Source of the DNA: Lytechinus pictus
Lineage: Eukaryota > Echinodermata > Echinoidea > Temnopleuroida > Toxopneustidae
Assembly (NCBI RefSeq): GCF_037042905.1
Contig: NC_087259.1
Coordinates: forward strand, 22,881,001 to 22,945,000
Length of the DNA: 64,000 bases
Direction of reading: 5' to 3'
Made by a program: the position numbers and the translations under genes
Notes under the pieces: model-generated
Database searches by the model: none
What the model was told of the DNA's origin: nothing
Seen by the model: the letters and a program-made list of their open reading frames with translations, nothing else
Part shown: piece after piece, positions 1 through 12,089 of the stretch
How positions within the stretch are numbered: the stretch's first letter is position 1
Layout of the letters: each line of letters begins with the position of its first letter

Positions 1-292
1 AAACAGAAAGTATACAATTACCACGATTATATGGATGAAGGTCTAACGAGTGGCAGATTCCTGACATCTGGGCACAGTCTGGAACCTCAAAAAAACGAAA
101 AGTTCTCTCCTTCTACCCCGTCTCGATCGGCCATTTTTGTTAAAAATCGTAACAAAATGGCCGATCGAGACTGGGTAGAAGGAGAGAACTTTTCGTTTTT
201 TTGAGGTTCCAGACTGTGCCCAGATGTCAGGAATCTGCCACTCGTTAGACCTTCATCCATATAATCGTGGTAATTGTATACTTTCCGTTTTC
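1..292. repeat. Long near-perfect inverted repeat (hairpin) at left edge
   Basis: Bases 1-142 are the reverse complement of about 150-292 apart from a few mismatches, with a loop of only about 7 bases (143-149). Such a tight palindrome usually marks a fold-back DNA element. The left end is cut by the window border, so terminal repeats and target duplication cannot be judged. No coding potential seen. Confidence 0.9.
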
Positions 293-299
293 ACAATTC

Positions 300-1100
300 A
301 TTTGGAGAAATATTTAGACCATAAATCACCCTAGTCCGGTGACAATGGTAAAATACACGGTAAGCTTCTGGGCTCCCGCCCGCTGTGCGGGCGGGAGCTC
401 TCTGGGTTAGTAACTAGGTTGCAATTACAAAGGATCAAAGATGGCCATGTCAACAAGTGTAAGTAAACTCTCTTCTACTTTTATTACTTCATATAATTTA
501 TTCGTCATTTTGTAACCATTATTACGCATTTTTTGCCAAACGTTGCCAACCAATATTGTTACCCATGTACAGCAGTCGTGACCTCAGATTCTAAACATAA
601 CTAGCAGTTTGGCGCATTTTTATAGTTGCCTTTTCCCTCGGTACGTAGAACTCTATACATCACAATGCCAGGCGTTAGGGGAGTGACCATACGTACAGTA
701 TATTACTTTCACTCCCCAGACGCCTCCAGGCTAAGTGAGATCAGATCAGTTCAGCCTAGCTTAGCTAGCCCAGGCCCAGGGAGGATAGATCTACACGGGA
801 AAGACCGGGCCTGGCCCCTAGCCCTGTTCTGGTCCGAACTTGAGTTGAGGCTCATGTCATGAGAGTGAGACTGAGTGACACAGCTCCATGAAACTTTAAG
901 TTTGAAAGGCATGATGTGGTTACTTTTTTTGCTACACTTGCAATCAATTGCACCTGTTCTGTTGCAACAAACAAGGCCAAGGGGGGCCATGACATTAATG
1001 AACTTGACTAACAGTCAACACGTTAATGTTCCTTAGCTTAGTCATGTAGTAGGCCCCCTAATCCCTATTATTTTCTTATTTTAGAAGTGTGCCATAGTGT
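300..1100. other. Intergenic stretch without a recognisable gene
   Basis: Mixed-composition DNA. At 441-464 a short ATG start (six codons) is followed directly by a consensus donor gtaagt, so a tiny first exon is possible, but no linked exon could be found and it is left unassigned. The open frames here are short, overlap on both strands and resemble nothing recognised. Confidence 0.4.
372..398. other. GC-rich perfect hairpin
   Basis: Twelve-base arms (gctcccgcccgc / gcgggcgggagc) around a 3-base loop, isolated in AT-rich DNA. It could be an RNA or cruciform structure or the end of an old element; function unknown. Confidence 0.6.
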
Positions 1101-2395
1101 TGACTGTTACTAGTGTTGGGGCAAAAAGCACGAAAAGTACATCCTTTTTTTTAGTCTTTAATTTTACCCTCACAAATTTGACCCTAAACACGTAGATTTC
1201 CTAGCTAAATATTCATTATTTCAGTGTTTTGAGTTTTGACACCCTTGTTACCATGATTACGTAATGTGCCCTATCTTGAAAAAGACATCCCCGGGGGGCA
1301 CTCTCCACATGGACTGCTACTCACCCGTGTTCGACAACCTCAGAAATGCACCCTAAACGGCGTAACTTCATTAAATAAATCTGCAACCCTAAATGTCGTA
1401 ACCCATGAGAAAAGCCACCCTAAGTGGCGTTAACAGTGAAAAGCCCGTAATTCGATACCCTCAGTGGCGTAAACAGGGAAAAGCCCGTAATTCGATACCC
1501 TAAGTGGCGTCATAACATAGAAATCGATTAATTTGATACCATACGGATTACTGATGTAAAATTGATGTTACATACCACAGGTATAAATTCCCGGCATTTT
1601 TAAAATAATTATTGCAAGTATATAAAGTCCAGCATAATTTACTCTCAATGACAGCTCTCTTCAGTTAGCCACTTTAAATAGCCATCTTTTATCCTAAATT
1701 ATTGAATGCAAGTGAAAAATGTTGCTTGCATTTACTGACTGATGCATCACTTACCATTCATTTTACCAATTTCATCACAACTTGAAAAAATGGAATCCAT
1801 ATTCCATACCAGTTAATGTGTTGAAAAAGACATACTTTAATTAAACCTCTATATATCTTCTTTTATTGTTTTAATTGATAATTAAAAAAAAATCATAGGA
1901 ATCCCCCCATCCCTGGTATGAATCAAACAAAATGGTATAGACTAAAGGCCTAAACCCTATTGGCATGCTGCCTATAGTATAGAGCCGGGCGTAAGACTAG
2001 AGACTTTACTGTACGGGGGTATTCTCTCATTTAAGTGATGCGCTGGCCGGCGTGTGTGAGGATTATTTTGTATCCCTTAAAATCACGCCCTTCATGGTGT
2101 GGCTTAGGTCTGCTCCCTAATCTTCTCAAATTTGCAACCCTAAATGGCGTAGATCTATTCATATTTGCACCCCTCAATGGCGTCATCTTCATAACCAAAT
2201 TAGCAACCCTTAATGGCATGAAGAGAGAGAGAAAAGGCTACCGTAAAAGGTGATTTACCAGCGAATGGTGCTGAAATGCAACCCTTTTTGCCAAAGACGT
2301 TGTTGACGCCTGAGTGCCTGAAACGGGACCCTTATGTGTTTTTGGGGTAGCGCATGGTATCCACTCGTCAATGTAAGTGGCCTAACCCCCCCCTG
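1100..2395 (-). mobile_element. Degraded, split copy of the CCCGGG-ended transposon family
   Basis: Bases ~1110-1290 match the inner part of the complete copies at 37.7 and 46.0 kb (reverse of the 37.7-kb orientation), ending in 'cttgaaaaagacatcc'. The matching outer end, 'gcgcatggtatccactcgtcaatgtaagtggcc', appears only at about 2350-2385. Roughly 1 kb of unrelated repeat-like sequence with recurring 'ccctaaatggcgt' phrases lies between, consistent with a later insertion. No transposase frame is visible. Confidence 0.6.
1422..1512. repeat. 40-bp tandem repeat, two and a bit units
   Basis: The segment containing 'aaaagcccgtaattcgatacc' followed by 'ctaagtggcgtaaacag' recurs at a 40-bp spacing (at 1441 and 1481). 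Small local duplication inside the repeat-rich intergenic region. Confidence 0.75.
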
Positions 2396-3547
2396 AGCAA
2401 AAATCTCCTCATAGTTTGAGAGAAATATACATCTAGATAATAAGTTAGGCCTAAACTTAAGTTAGAGTCTAACTAATACATGTAGTAACAACTGTTAGAC
2501 CCTGACAAGCACACTCAATTGGTTTCAACCACATGTCCGCATTGGATGGGTCAACGAACATTCCATGATTCTTGATTTCTTGCACGTGGATAAAAAGAAG
2601 TCAAACTCAATCCCAGTGTTAAGTGTAATTGTAAATGGAGTCAGGGACAATCCTCATTTCGTTTGGATGATTTTTAAATTATGAGGATGGTCTGAGTAAA
2701 CTAGGAGATCCTATAATATATCATAAACCAAGACGAATCATTTTTTATTCAGATTGTCCTTGGTTATGACTATGAGGAATGAACTTACTGAGAGCTATAC
2801 ATTCCTTCTTGGTAGTGTACCAAAGTGGAATTTAATGCGGCAATCGGGGTGAGGGGGGCTATTCGCCCTTCCTAAGCCCATCCCAAAATGACTAATTCTG
2901 TTTCGGACCATCAGTACCTAGGACCGCACCTTGGACTACAGAACTTCATACCTCACTCAGTCTGACTTTGTTCCTTGCACGACAACTCTTTGTGTTCTGT
3001 GAGTTAACAAGGCCTGGATCTTGTACTCCAATCCCATGAGGAAATCAGGAAAAAAAAATCACTTGGCTCGCCCCCATTAACTTAGCCTCTGAGGGACATA
3101 CATGTAGATAGCAGAGTTAATTGAGAGTGTTAAAAATAGTTGTCGGATCAATTCTCCCCAATTCATCATCTATTTTTTGTATTACTTTCCATCTTCCTAT
3201 AATCTTGATAAAAAAAAGATATACCTGTACATGTAGAAAGAAACCTGATATTTTTACATCGACTAGTGCACTTGATTGGTGTCAGCCATCTGACAGGTGA
3301 ATGGACTTTTCTAGATTTCTTGTACTTCGACAATTAATGAAATCCCAGTTTAGAGTGTGCAGATCTGGGACATCTGAACAAAAACCCCTGTTGGCCTGTT
3401 AGTTGACAGTAATTGTTTCATCTGGATATCTTACACTGTTTTGTTTACTAGATGCTGTTCGAAGGTACATTTTTTATGCACGAGAGCAGCCTGCACTGAC
3501 TGAAGTTTCAGCATCGTTCATCAAGAACGTCAAACTATAAAGACGAC
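2396..3547. promoter_or_regulatory. Region upstream of torsin, no gene seen
   Basis: No coding signal or clear repeat recognised. It should contain the torsin promoter and 5' untranslated sequence. In the frame of the torsin start an upstream stop (tga) lies near 3498, so if translation starts in this exon the first in-frame ATG is 3548. No TATA box or other element can be assigned with confidence. Confidence 0.4.
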
Positions 3548-6500
3548 ATGGGAAACAGATCAAGAACAGTGTTTACAAACAATAGAAACGGATGGAACGG
3601 GATGTCATGGGTTCCTTCCAGGATCTGGGATTTCAGTGCTCGGTATACTTTGATGCTGCTTCTGATTATGGGTGGTATGCCACAGCAGCTGTACCTAGGA
3701 AGAACCTCTGGACAGGTCTTAGAGATGATGGGTGCGGCCGCGGCCATCACGTGGTCCTGGAAACCTTGGTGTATCTGGGAATGCTGCGATAAACCATGGA
3801 TTAACGTTAACAATGTCACAGCAGGTATGATAGCTGGGCAAGAAATATGGTGGAAACTTAAAAGGGGTACTCTCTAGAGGCTAAAAATAATAGGATTTGA
3901 ACAAAAGTAAAGTAAAATCAGACAAACAAAACACTGTAAACTTTGTCAAAATCGGATAAAGAATAGCAAAGTTATGTAGCAAAGTTATATTTTAAAGTCC
4001 TATTTTGGTGAAGTAATTCATGAATATGCAATGAGCAAGGTGATGATGTCATATCCCACTTAATTTTTTTTGTATTTTATGAAGATATGAAATTATATAG
4101 ATTCATATATCTGTCCTCCAAAAATAGTTATTTAACTTTCTCATTATTGAAATGGCAATCATGAATCATTCTGGAGTTTTTACATCCAGATCAACATCAA
4201 AACCAGTCGTTTCTATTTGTAAACCTACGAACAAGTCTATAGACATCTGGAACATGTTTTTAGGAGCGAATACACTTACAAGGGGTTACTAGTTGTTCGT
4301 AAAGTTGTATGTAACTTACAAACAGCTTTATGAAATTACCCATGCACCAGATCAATTTTATGAATTTGTGTGTAATAGTCGTGCCTTGTCTGGGTATTTC
4401 ATAGGTAGCATGGTCATCATTTTATACTTCCTGTACCATACCATGTGTTATGTCTTCTTTCCTGTCTTTTGTTCATATCAATCTAATTAGTGTAAGTTTT
4501 TTCACAATGTTTTAAAGTATGCATGTCTGTACTGCGATTTCGAAGTGATTTATCATGCATATTGTATGTTGCTAAGAGAAATAATACCAATTTTCTCATC
4601 TTAAGTTCATTCCCACATTTTGATTCACAGGCCTTGATGCTGTTCTCAGTGAAAATCTTTTTGGACAGCACATAGTTCAAGAGACCGTTTCAGCTGCTCT
4701 CCAAGGTCATCTATTAAATCCCAATCCTCCTAAACCCTTGGTTCTGTCATTTCATGGTCGGACTGGGACGGGTAAAAACTTTGTGAGTCGTATGATAGCA
4801 GAAAGCATCTACAAGGAAGGGTTTTCAAGTAAATATGTTCATCTTAAGATTGCTGATAGAGATTTCAGGCATGCATCAAAGCTGGAGGAATACAAGGTGA
4901 GAATTGAATTAATATTTAGTTTTGTGGAGTAAAGCAGGAGGGTCTAGGCCTTGAATTTCAATATTTTTAGGAAATGTCATTTTTCAAATTGGCACATTCT
5001 TATTTTTACAACACAATGGGAAGAATTTAAAAGAACACAAAAGATATACAATTTCAGCCACATATTTGCAATTGATAGATCAGTATTAACAAAAGAATAT
5101 CATGCTATAATTTATATTGACGTGAAGGAGATGAGCATTCCATTGCATATTTACAAATGATTGCAAGACTTATGATTGATTTTAGGATCTAAAATTGATT
5201 TGCAATTGATGTCAAGCTTCTTGCAACACCCTGTTAGAGTTAGTGATACTTGGTATGATTCATATAAAGTAAGTATATATTGCTGAGGAATCAAATTACA
5301 TATAGGTACTTTCACATACATGTATGGGCATTATATTCAACTCAAAGTTGCTTCACTGGTCCTTTCTCCTCAACATTCCATTTCACCAGGAATCTCTTCA
5401 CAACGAGGTGTTTTACAGCGCCAAGAAGTGCCCACGACAACTCTACATATTTGATGAGGTTGAGAACATGCCTCCTGGTTTGCTGGACACCATTCGTCCC
5501 TTCTTAGAGTACAGGACACACCTAGAAGGTGTTCAGTTTAACAAGGCAATATTTATATTTCTAAGGTGAGGCTTTTATTATCTTTTATAAGTACTGCCTG
5601 GTGAAGGCTCCTGGCTTAGATGAGATGTAATTTGGTATGTTTAGGGTTATAAACACACTAGCAGTGCTGAAAATGAAGCCGTTTGGCATTTATCTAATGG
5701 AACTTTATTATGCAAAAAGAAATTGAGTAGTCCATAGTCTGGAGAAACATTGTGAGAGGGATTTAATCATAATTTAACTTATAAATTAAATACAGTGACT
5801 TAGCAGAAATGATGCTGATTTTATATTTCAAGGAATTTTATCATATATTGATTTTAAGATTAATAAAACCAGCCCTGAGTGATAGCCTAGTTGCCAATCT
5901 GGTAGTACTTTACACTACTGGATCATTTCTCTAATGATCTCCATTTTACAAAAGAAGGAACGGTAACTGAAAAAACGCTGAATATTTTGGGGTAGATTTT
6001 ATGCGCTGGAGATCTGTAATTAATGACTTGATCATTATGAAACCAAGTTAATATACCTTTCCCAATAGGGTGTATAAAAATGGAATAGTGATTCATTCTC
6101 CATTTCATTGTATGTAGCAATACAGCAGCAAGGGAGATATCAAATTATGCCTTGTCTCATCTTCAAGCTGGTAAACAGAGAGAAGAAATTACTTTGCAGA
6201 GTCTCGAACCTCTCATTGAACAAAGCTCATTTGGTTCAGCAGGTAATAAAAAAGATTTTAAAATGTAATTTGAATGATTTAAAACAAAAAAATTAAGACT
6301 CGTCAATATTTCATCATCATTGTCATCAGCCCTGTCATCACCGTCACCATCATAATCACCACCATCATCATCATTACCACCATCCATCCATCATAATTTT
6401 CACCAACATCATCACCACCACCATCATCAACAACACCATCATCATCACCACCACATCCATCATCACCACCACATCCATCATCACCACAACCATCATCATC

Positions 6501-7794
6501 ATCTGGATATTATTCATCATTTTGCCTCAGACACAATATTTTATATCAGAACAATAGACTTCTTTACATTTTAACCCTGAAGAGTTGGGTACATAGCATG
6601 CCATCTCATGATATGAAAAAAAGGAATGAGGTTTAATATCTTTCAGACAAGGGCCCCACTTCCAAAGACATGTGATCAATCCAATCAACCACAACTATGG
6701 AAGGCCTGGGGCTTATTTATAACATGCTTACAATTGTGGTAACTTTACTGTTAATGTAAATACCATGGTAAAAGGGCCCAACAGCCATTCAAAATTGGGG
6801 TATCCATGAACCATAATGATTAACAATTAGTCTACATGAAATAGGCCCGGGAGAAGTAAAATCAGGGAGAGGTGGTCATAGAATTTAGACATTTTCTGCA
6901 TTGTAAACCCCAGTCCAACTCAACACATTCCATAGAAAAGGTGCATTATAATGTCAACCCTAACTCATTTGTCTATCCATTGCACCTGAGAAGAGTTTCA
7001 TGAAACATCTTGTCGCTGGTTTTTACTCGCAATTTGCTTTCCATCAATCAAATGCAATGATTTCAATAGCTTTTAACAGTTGTTTATGTGAAAATCAATT
7101 ACTATTTGTTTCATGAAATACTCCCCTGGATTATACAAATACGTTAGTCTTAGCTGATGAAAAAAAGTGTGAGTGATTACTGCCTTTATGGGGATGATAT
7201 ATTGTCTTTTTGTGACAGTATGGCACCTGAAATCTTATTTCTTGGGCCCCAATTATTACCCCCTTCAGAATTGAAATGTGATATATATCTAGTACATACA
7301 TGAAGGTTTCCCGACTTCCAGGCATATTTCTTTTATATTCCACACATTCACACCCACATCCTGTTACAAATTGCCCAGAATTACAGTACACAAATTTGTA
7401 GTTTGGACGTGTATATCAGGTGATAAACAAGTAAGTTTTACATGTATATGTATGTTAATGCCCAATTCTGAATTACTTTACAGGAGGTGGATTTGAGAGT
7501 ACTCGCTTGATAGACAAATACCTCATCAGCCATTTCATCCCTTTCCTACCACTGGAAACAAGCCACGTCAGGAAATGTATCAAATCAGAGCTTCTTGCTC
7601 ATCATATCCGTTCTGATGATACCGAAGACATTGTAGAAGAAGTCCTTAGACAACTTCAATTTTGGCCAAAGGGATTGGAAATTTTTGCCACCAAAGGGTG
7701 TAAAAGCGTTGCAGAGAAACTGAACCTGGCTTTATTCAGAAAACACAGGAAGAGGAAAGTAGCCAATCAAGCACACTCGGAAAAGGAACTCTGA
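3548..7794 (+). CDS. TOR1A: Torsin family AAA+ ATPase (torsin-1-like), 5 exons
   Basis: Coding exons 3548-3824, 4631-4896, 5390-5565, 6118-6242, 7484-7794; all joins are GT..AG with matching phases (1,0,2,1), giving 384 residues. Torsins are ATPases of the ER and nuclear-envelope lumen, activated by LAP1/LULL1 (family knowledge). Visible: a short hydrophobic N-terminal signal (YTLMLLLIMGG), a lumenal hydrophobic stretch before CIWECC, Walker A GRTGTGKN (torsin-type Asn after Lys), Walker B YIFDEVE, sensor-1 region FIFLSN, sensor-2 motif KGCKS. The start could be 3548 or the next ATG at 3602, which puts the signal nearer the N-terminus. Human TOR1A is 332 residues; the excess lies in the N-terminus and in a basic C-tail (RKHRKRK) ending EKEL. 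The paralogue (1A, 1B or 3A) cannot be fixed by eye. Confidence 0.95.
3880..4090. repeat. Fragment of TTAA-type miniature element (torsin intron 1)
   Basis: Contains the phrases 'tcaaaatcggataaa', 'caaagttat' and 'gatgatgtcatatcccact' in the same order as the complete fold-back elements at 34.8 and 45.0 kb, but the terminal repeats are gone. A decayed relative rather than a full copy. Confidence 0.45.
6310..6515. repeat. Imperfect (ATC/ACC) triplet microsatellite, torsin intron 4
   Basis: Runs of catcatcat, accaccatc and ccatcatcaccacc just downstream of torsin exon 4. Open frames rich in Asp or His here are artefacts of the repeat. Confidence 0.9.
6980..7135. mobile_element. Miniature inverted-repeat element, 'gtttcatgaaa' ends
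   Basis: Begins with 'gaagagtttcatgaaac' and ends with 'gtttcatgaaatactccc', an inverted pair around about 120 bp containing 'aatagcttttaacag'. The same end motif and interior phrase recur near 13.06-13.20 kb, and the end motif recurs at 23.43-23.59 kb. No coding capacity. Confidence 0.6.
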
Positions 7795-8369
7795 TATTGC
7801 AATATTATCATGTGAGGAAAAAAAACTTTTACCAATCATGTTGAATGATTAGACACGCTGAAACTACTGAATTATGACCATCAACAATAACAATAAGTTC
7901 CCGGAAGCACATGTAGTTCATGCGGTAACTTCCGGAAGCTTGATGGTAAGAATTCAATCGTAAACAGCAAGAGGGATAACACAAGTTACAAGTTTATCAT
8001 AATTCCTCCTCGAAATGTCAGAAGAGATTGAGAATGCGGTGCGTATGTGTATGTAACTAGACAAGCGCTCGCTACAATACGGGTAGACTGGAAGTTATTG
8101 GGTCACACATCACCGAACAAGAAGTAGAATATCTAGTTCAGTGCGCAAAGTGACAAATTCATGCAGTGCGCTACATCCGGGAACTTTCAGTCATTTTCAA
8201 AAGTGAGAATATAATATGTGATTGGATGAAAACCAAATACCTGTGATGTTGACATTCACTTGTAACATTATGCATGGGCAGACGTGACTTTATACATTAT
8301 ATAGAGACTATTGTCTCAAAATCTTTTGACTTCCTTTATGTTGTATTAAAAGCTTGCTGGAGAAGTGTG

Positions 8370-8375
8370 AATAAA
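8370..8375 (+). terminator. Candidate torsin poly(A) signal AATAAA
   Basis: A canonical hexamer about 575 bp after the torsin stop, not inside a recognised repeat. Plausible, unproven. Confidence 0.4.
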
Positions 8376-8507
8376 TTTCTGACTTGAACCCAGTAGATTA
8401 GATCACATATTCAGATCCAACATGGCAGCATTCAGGGATCAAATTAACTGGGTAGAAGCTAAAAATGTATAATCATTCATGTTTTGGAAATGTCACTTGT
8501 TAAAATA

Positions 8508-9195
8508 TATAAACCCCTCAAAATAAGTTTGGAAATCTTGAGTTTGGCCATTATTTTCTCTGAACTCCCAATTCTACACAATGCATATTTGATATTATTC
8601 GAAAGATCATTTAATTCTCTTTAAAATGATACCATGCTTGTTATGATCATGCCATCACGAAAAGAGCAGGATTCAAAAGTGTTGGATGAGGTCTGAATTG
8701 AAAAGCTGCAAAACGAGCAGAAATGGTCAATAAAGAACATGCTTGTTTTGTCTGTGTCAATAGAGATGAAAATCCGTTCAAATCAAGCCCCTGCTTCTTC
8801 ATTTTATTATGGTGGTTTTGTGAGATAACATGGTTTGAAATACCAATGCATGTTTGTTTGTTATGTGTTTGCTTGTGCAGAGGTGTGTTTGATTCCATGT
8901 TCATATGTTGATGTTAAGGTGCATGAAAACAAAAGAAACCGCTAAGAAACTCACTCATCACCACGGGAAAAAAAGAACAGTGACTTTCAATCAATATTGT
9001 GTCATTTTGCAACTTTTGAATTTTGACCTTGCCTCCATGTAAACCATGATCATACCATGTAGGGTATCATTTTAAAGAAAATTAAATGATCTATTCATTG
9101 GTATCAATCACACATTAATATCCACTAAAACTGAGGAGGGATTATCGATCAAAATCAGATTTCCAAACTTTTTTTGAGGAGTTTATTTCATAAGT
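8508..9195. mobile_element. Fold-back repeat with ~200-bp imperfect arms
   Basis: The left arm (about 8508-8720, 'cctcaaaataagtttggaaatc...gatcatttaattctctttaaaatgatacc') is matched in reverse complement by about 8985-9195. Arms are diverged, so the copy is old. The roughly 260 bp in the middle has no recognisable product. Lies between the convergent torsin and DARS2 genes. Confidence 0.8.
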
Positions 9196-9196
9196 A

Positions 9197-10970
9197 TTTT
9201 CCTGCATAACATATATGCTGTTGCTCAGGTTTGCCTCTAAATATATCTGTGAGAGGTTCGCCATGATTAAGGAATAACCTGATGAAAACAATTTGCTTCA
9301 TAAATTGCACAAGGACAAAAAAAAGGTTTCAAGCATGTCTGTCACTTTCTCTTCATGAATTGTTTTTTTAATTATTTTTCATATAGAGCATTCAGGAGCT
9401 ATAATTGTTTTCTTCTGGTTCAAATTTAGATCAATAGAAGATGGAATTTTACTTTAAAGAGTGGCGGGCAACCAAATACTCTCTGATAACTTAGTAAAAC
9501 AGAGCTTAGCAATGATACTGAAAATTGATCGCACATAAGGGTTTGATGCAGTTAATCATCAATCCTTTAAAAAAAAGGTTGCCAAGCTACATGTTATAAG
9601 GGTTCATGTACAGGGGATATGTGAATTTCACTGCATGCAGTATTATTACGTAAAACTAAATCACACTTTTAACAGTATTCCCCCCCCCCCCCCCCCGGAT
9701 GTGCCTTTAGATGATAAAGAAAAGAAAAATAATCCATTCTAGATAGATGTTTTCAGATAAGACCCCCAAAAATAAATTAGCATATTCAGGTGAGTTCATC
9801 TCTTGAGCATTTGAACTGAACATTAGTACCGCCTATGAAACTTTTGTGTTTCACCCTGCTTGTATGTTTTGTTTATGGAATGTGTTTGTACATATTGGAA
9901 TGTATAATTTATGCATAGACAGTAATCTTTGCTTCAAATGGTGCTATACGAGTTCATTAAGATGTGAAGGAATCATTATAAGTCATTCCAGGGTCATCTT
10001 TATTCTTTATGTAATAATGTCAATTTATAAAAATCAAGCTGAACAATAGAAATTAAGGTATAACGGTAAAGAGTGATGTCACATTTAGAATGAATTAGGG
10101 GGATTGGTATTTCAGCATCCAGTAGACATGATGAAAACCCATCACAAATCAAATTTGACACAAGGAAGTTCATTTGGGCCCAAGCCTGTGGACACGTGTC
10201 TACCGACATGTACAATGTAATTATACATGTAGCCCTGTTTGAGACAAGTATGTAGAAACATGTTGCATGACTATGTTAATAATCCCACCACTGATTTTTT
10301 GTTCTAAGATGCTGAAAGGGTGTCCAACGCAATTACCAGAGAGCAAGATTAGATGTATTAAATGTATATAAATTATGAGAATTATTATGATAAATGAAGC
10401 AGTTTGAGCTGTGCTCTGAATAAATAGCAAAAGAAATGAAAGTTAACATGTCCTTCTTTACTGATTTATTTTAGAAAAAAGGTTGAATATAAATTAAATA
10501 TATACTCAGGTACCAATAATAATAATAAAACATGCTGTTTTTCAACAGTTTCCTGATTATTCATGTTTGAAGAATGAGGTGTAGAACAGTAGAAACATCA
10601 TTTTACATGAATCATTTTACAGTACATGTACATTTACAAAAGTAATTAAACCATGGTTTGACTTGACTTGAAGAAGTGCAAGTTCACATACAAGAATGTA
10701 TGAGATTAAGACAACATTTTATTTAAATTGGTCTAAAACGTTGGGCTATGAGACTTATGCTTTTATAGACACACTTCACTTAATATGGGCTTAATGGATG
10801 GAGTTTCAAGTTCATCCTCAAAAGGAATGGTCTCCTTCAACACACTGTCTCAGTCTCTACAATATGCAGACATAATACATTATTTCATATATGATAGGAT
10901 TGTAAAACCTGTCTTGACTTAAAACTTTATGGCAGACCAAGTTCTCATTTAATATAGGAAGAGGCAGAGT
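9197..10970. other. Intergenic, nothing recognised apart from the poly(C) run
   Basis: AT-rich, short open frames on both strands with no family resemblance. No RNA gene seen. Confidence 0.4.
9680..9696. repeat. Poly(C) run
   Basis: Seventeen consecutive C bases in intergenic DNA; assembly length may be unreliable here. Confidence 0.9.
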
Positions 10971-10974
10971 AGAG

Positions 10975-11460
10975 GGGATGAAATAAAAAGGATGAGAGAG
11001 AGAGAAGGGGGGAAATGAGAGGGAGGTAGGAAGAAAGAGAGGGACAAAAGACAGAATAAGAAAGAGGGTGAGAAAAGGAGAAGTGGGAAGAAAGAAAGAA
11101 AGAGGGGAAAAAGTGAGTTGGAGAAAGAAATATAGAAAAAGAAGAGAGGAGAATAGAAGGAAGATAAGAAAAAGAAAGAGTGAAAGAGGAAACTCACTGA
11201 AAGAGAGCAGGATGCAGAGAGAGACACTTGCTATTATAATTAACAATGGAGAGAGAATGAGAGGGTGCATGATAAAAGGGAGACAGTACAAAAAAACAGA
11301 TGGGAAAGGGGGGAGCTAGCTGAAAGAGGCAAACATAAGGGGGAAAAGAGACTCAGATGGAGAGCGTGAGGAAAAATAGATTAATAGGCACAGAAGGTAA
11401 TTACAAAGGAAAGACAGAGAGAAGAAACAAGATTAGAAATGAAGGGAAGTGAAAATGAGC
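10975..11460. repeat. Purine-rich (GA) low-complexity tract
   Basis: About 480 bp with almost only A and G on the plus strand (gaga, aaag, ggga). The Ser/Phe/Leu-rich open frames on the minus strand (144 and 92 codons) are by-products of the strand bias. Could form triplex DNA. Confidence 0.9.
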
Positions 11461-11760
11461 TGCATGTGGAACGTAGAAGTACATGTAAGTGCAGATTTAA
11501 TACAATGATATCTCGGAAGATAGTGAACAAGCTTACACTCCACAAGCACCAGTCACTTTGGAGGTTTAAAATATCAGTCACATGATCTGTCCTCTTCCAA
11601 TTTAAACAACATGACTCAAATCTTATACAAGAACACATTAATCCCATCATAAAGAGCCCTGCTTTACTTTATGATCCATGATTTTTAATCTTCTGTGAAA
11701 CAAAGAATTATACCCTTCTGGAATATAATTGACCTCTATATGAAAAAGAATGTCATCTTA

Positions 11761-11766
11761 TTTATT
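11761..11766 (-). terminator. Candidate DARS2 poly(A) signal
   Basis: TTTATT on the plus strand reads AATAAA on the minus strand about 325 bp past the DARS2 stop. Plausible by position only. Confidence 0.4.
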
Positions 11767-12089
11767 TGCAGCACTGGGTCCATGCAAGCTTGACTATACT
11801 ATCAAATGACGCCTGACCATAAGTCATGCACAGGAACACTGAAATATCCTCATTATTGCAAAAGATATAAAGGATCGATACAACACAATCATTTTTCAAC
11901 TGAGTGACTTTAATCCCTTCCATTTTATCAATATCCATATGGCTTGCAATCGGGCCTTTTCTTGGTGACAATGTGCCACAAAATAAATATGTCACATTCT
12001 TTGATCTTGGGACATCCACAGAAATATCCCATATGCATGGTCCTGTTGCCTTTCTATTGCAAATATGTCCACAATGCTCCTATCCATCA

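Noticed and set aside
6300-6520. CRISPR-like regular repeats
   Set aside because: Simple triplet repeat without spacers, in animal nuclear DNA.
10857-11319. Ser/Phe/Leu-rich 144- and 92-codon frames and the complementary Arg/Glu-rich frame
   Set aside because: Purine-rich low-complexity DNA keeps frames open on both strands; no domain recognisable.
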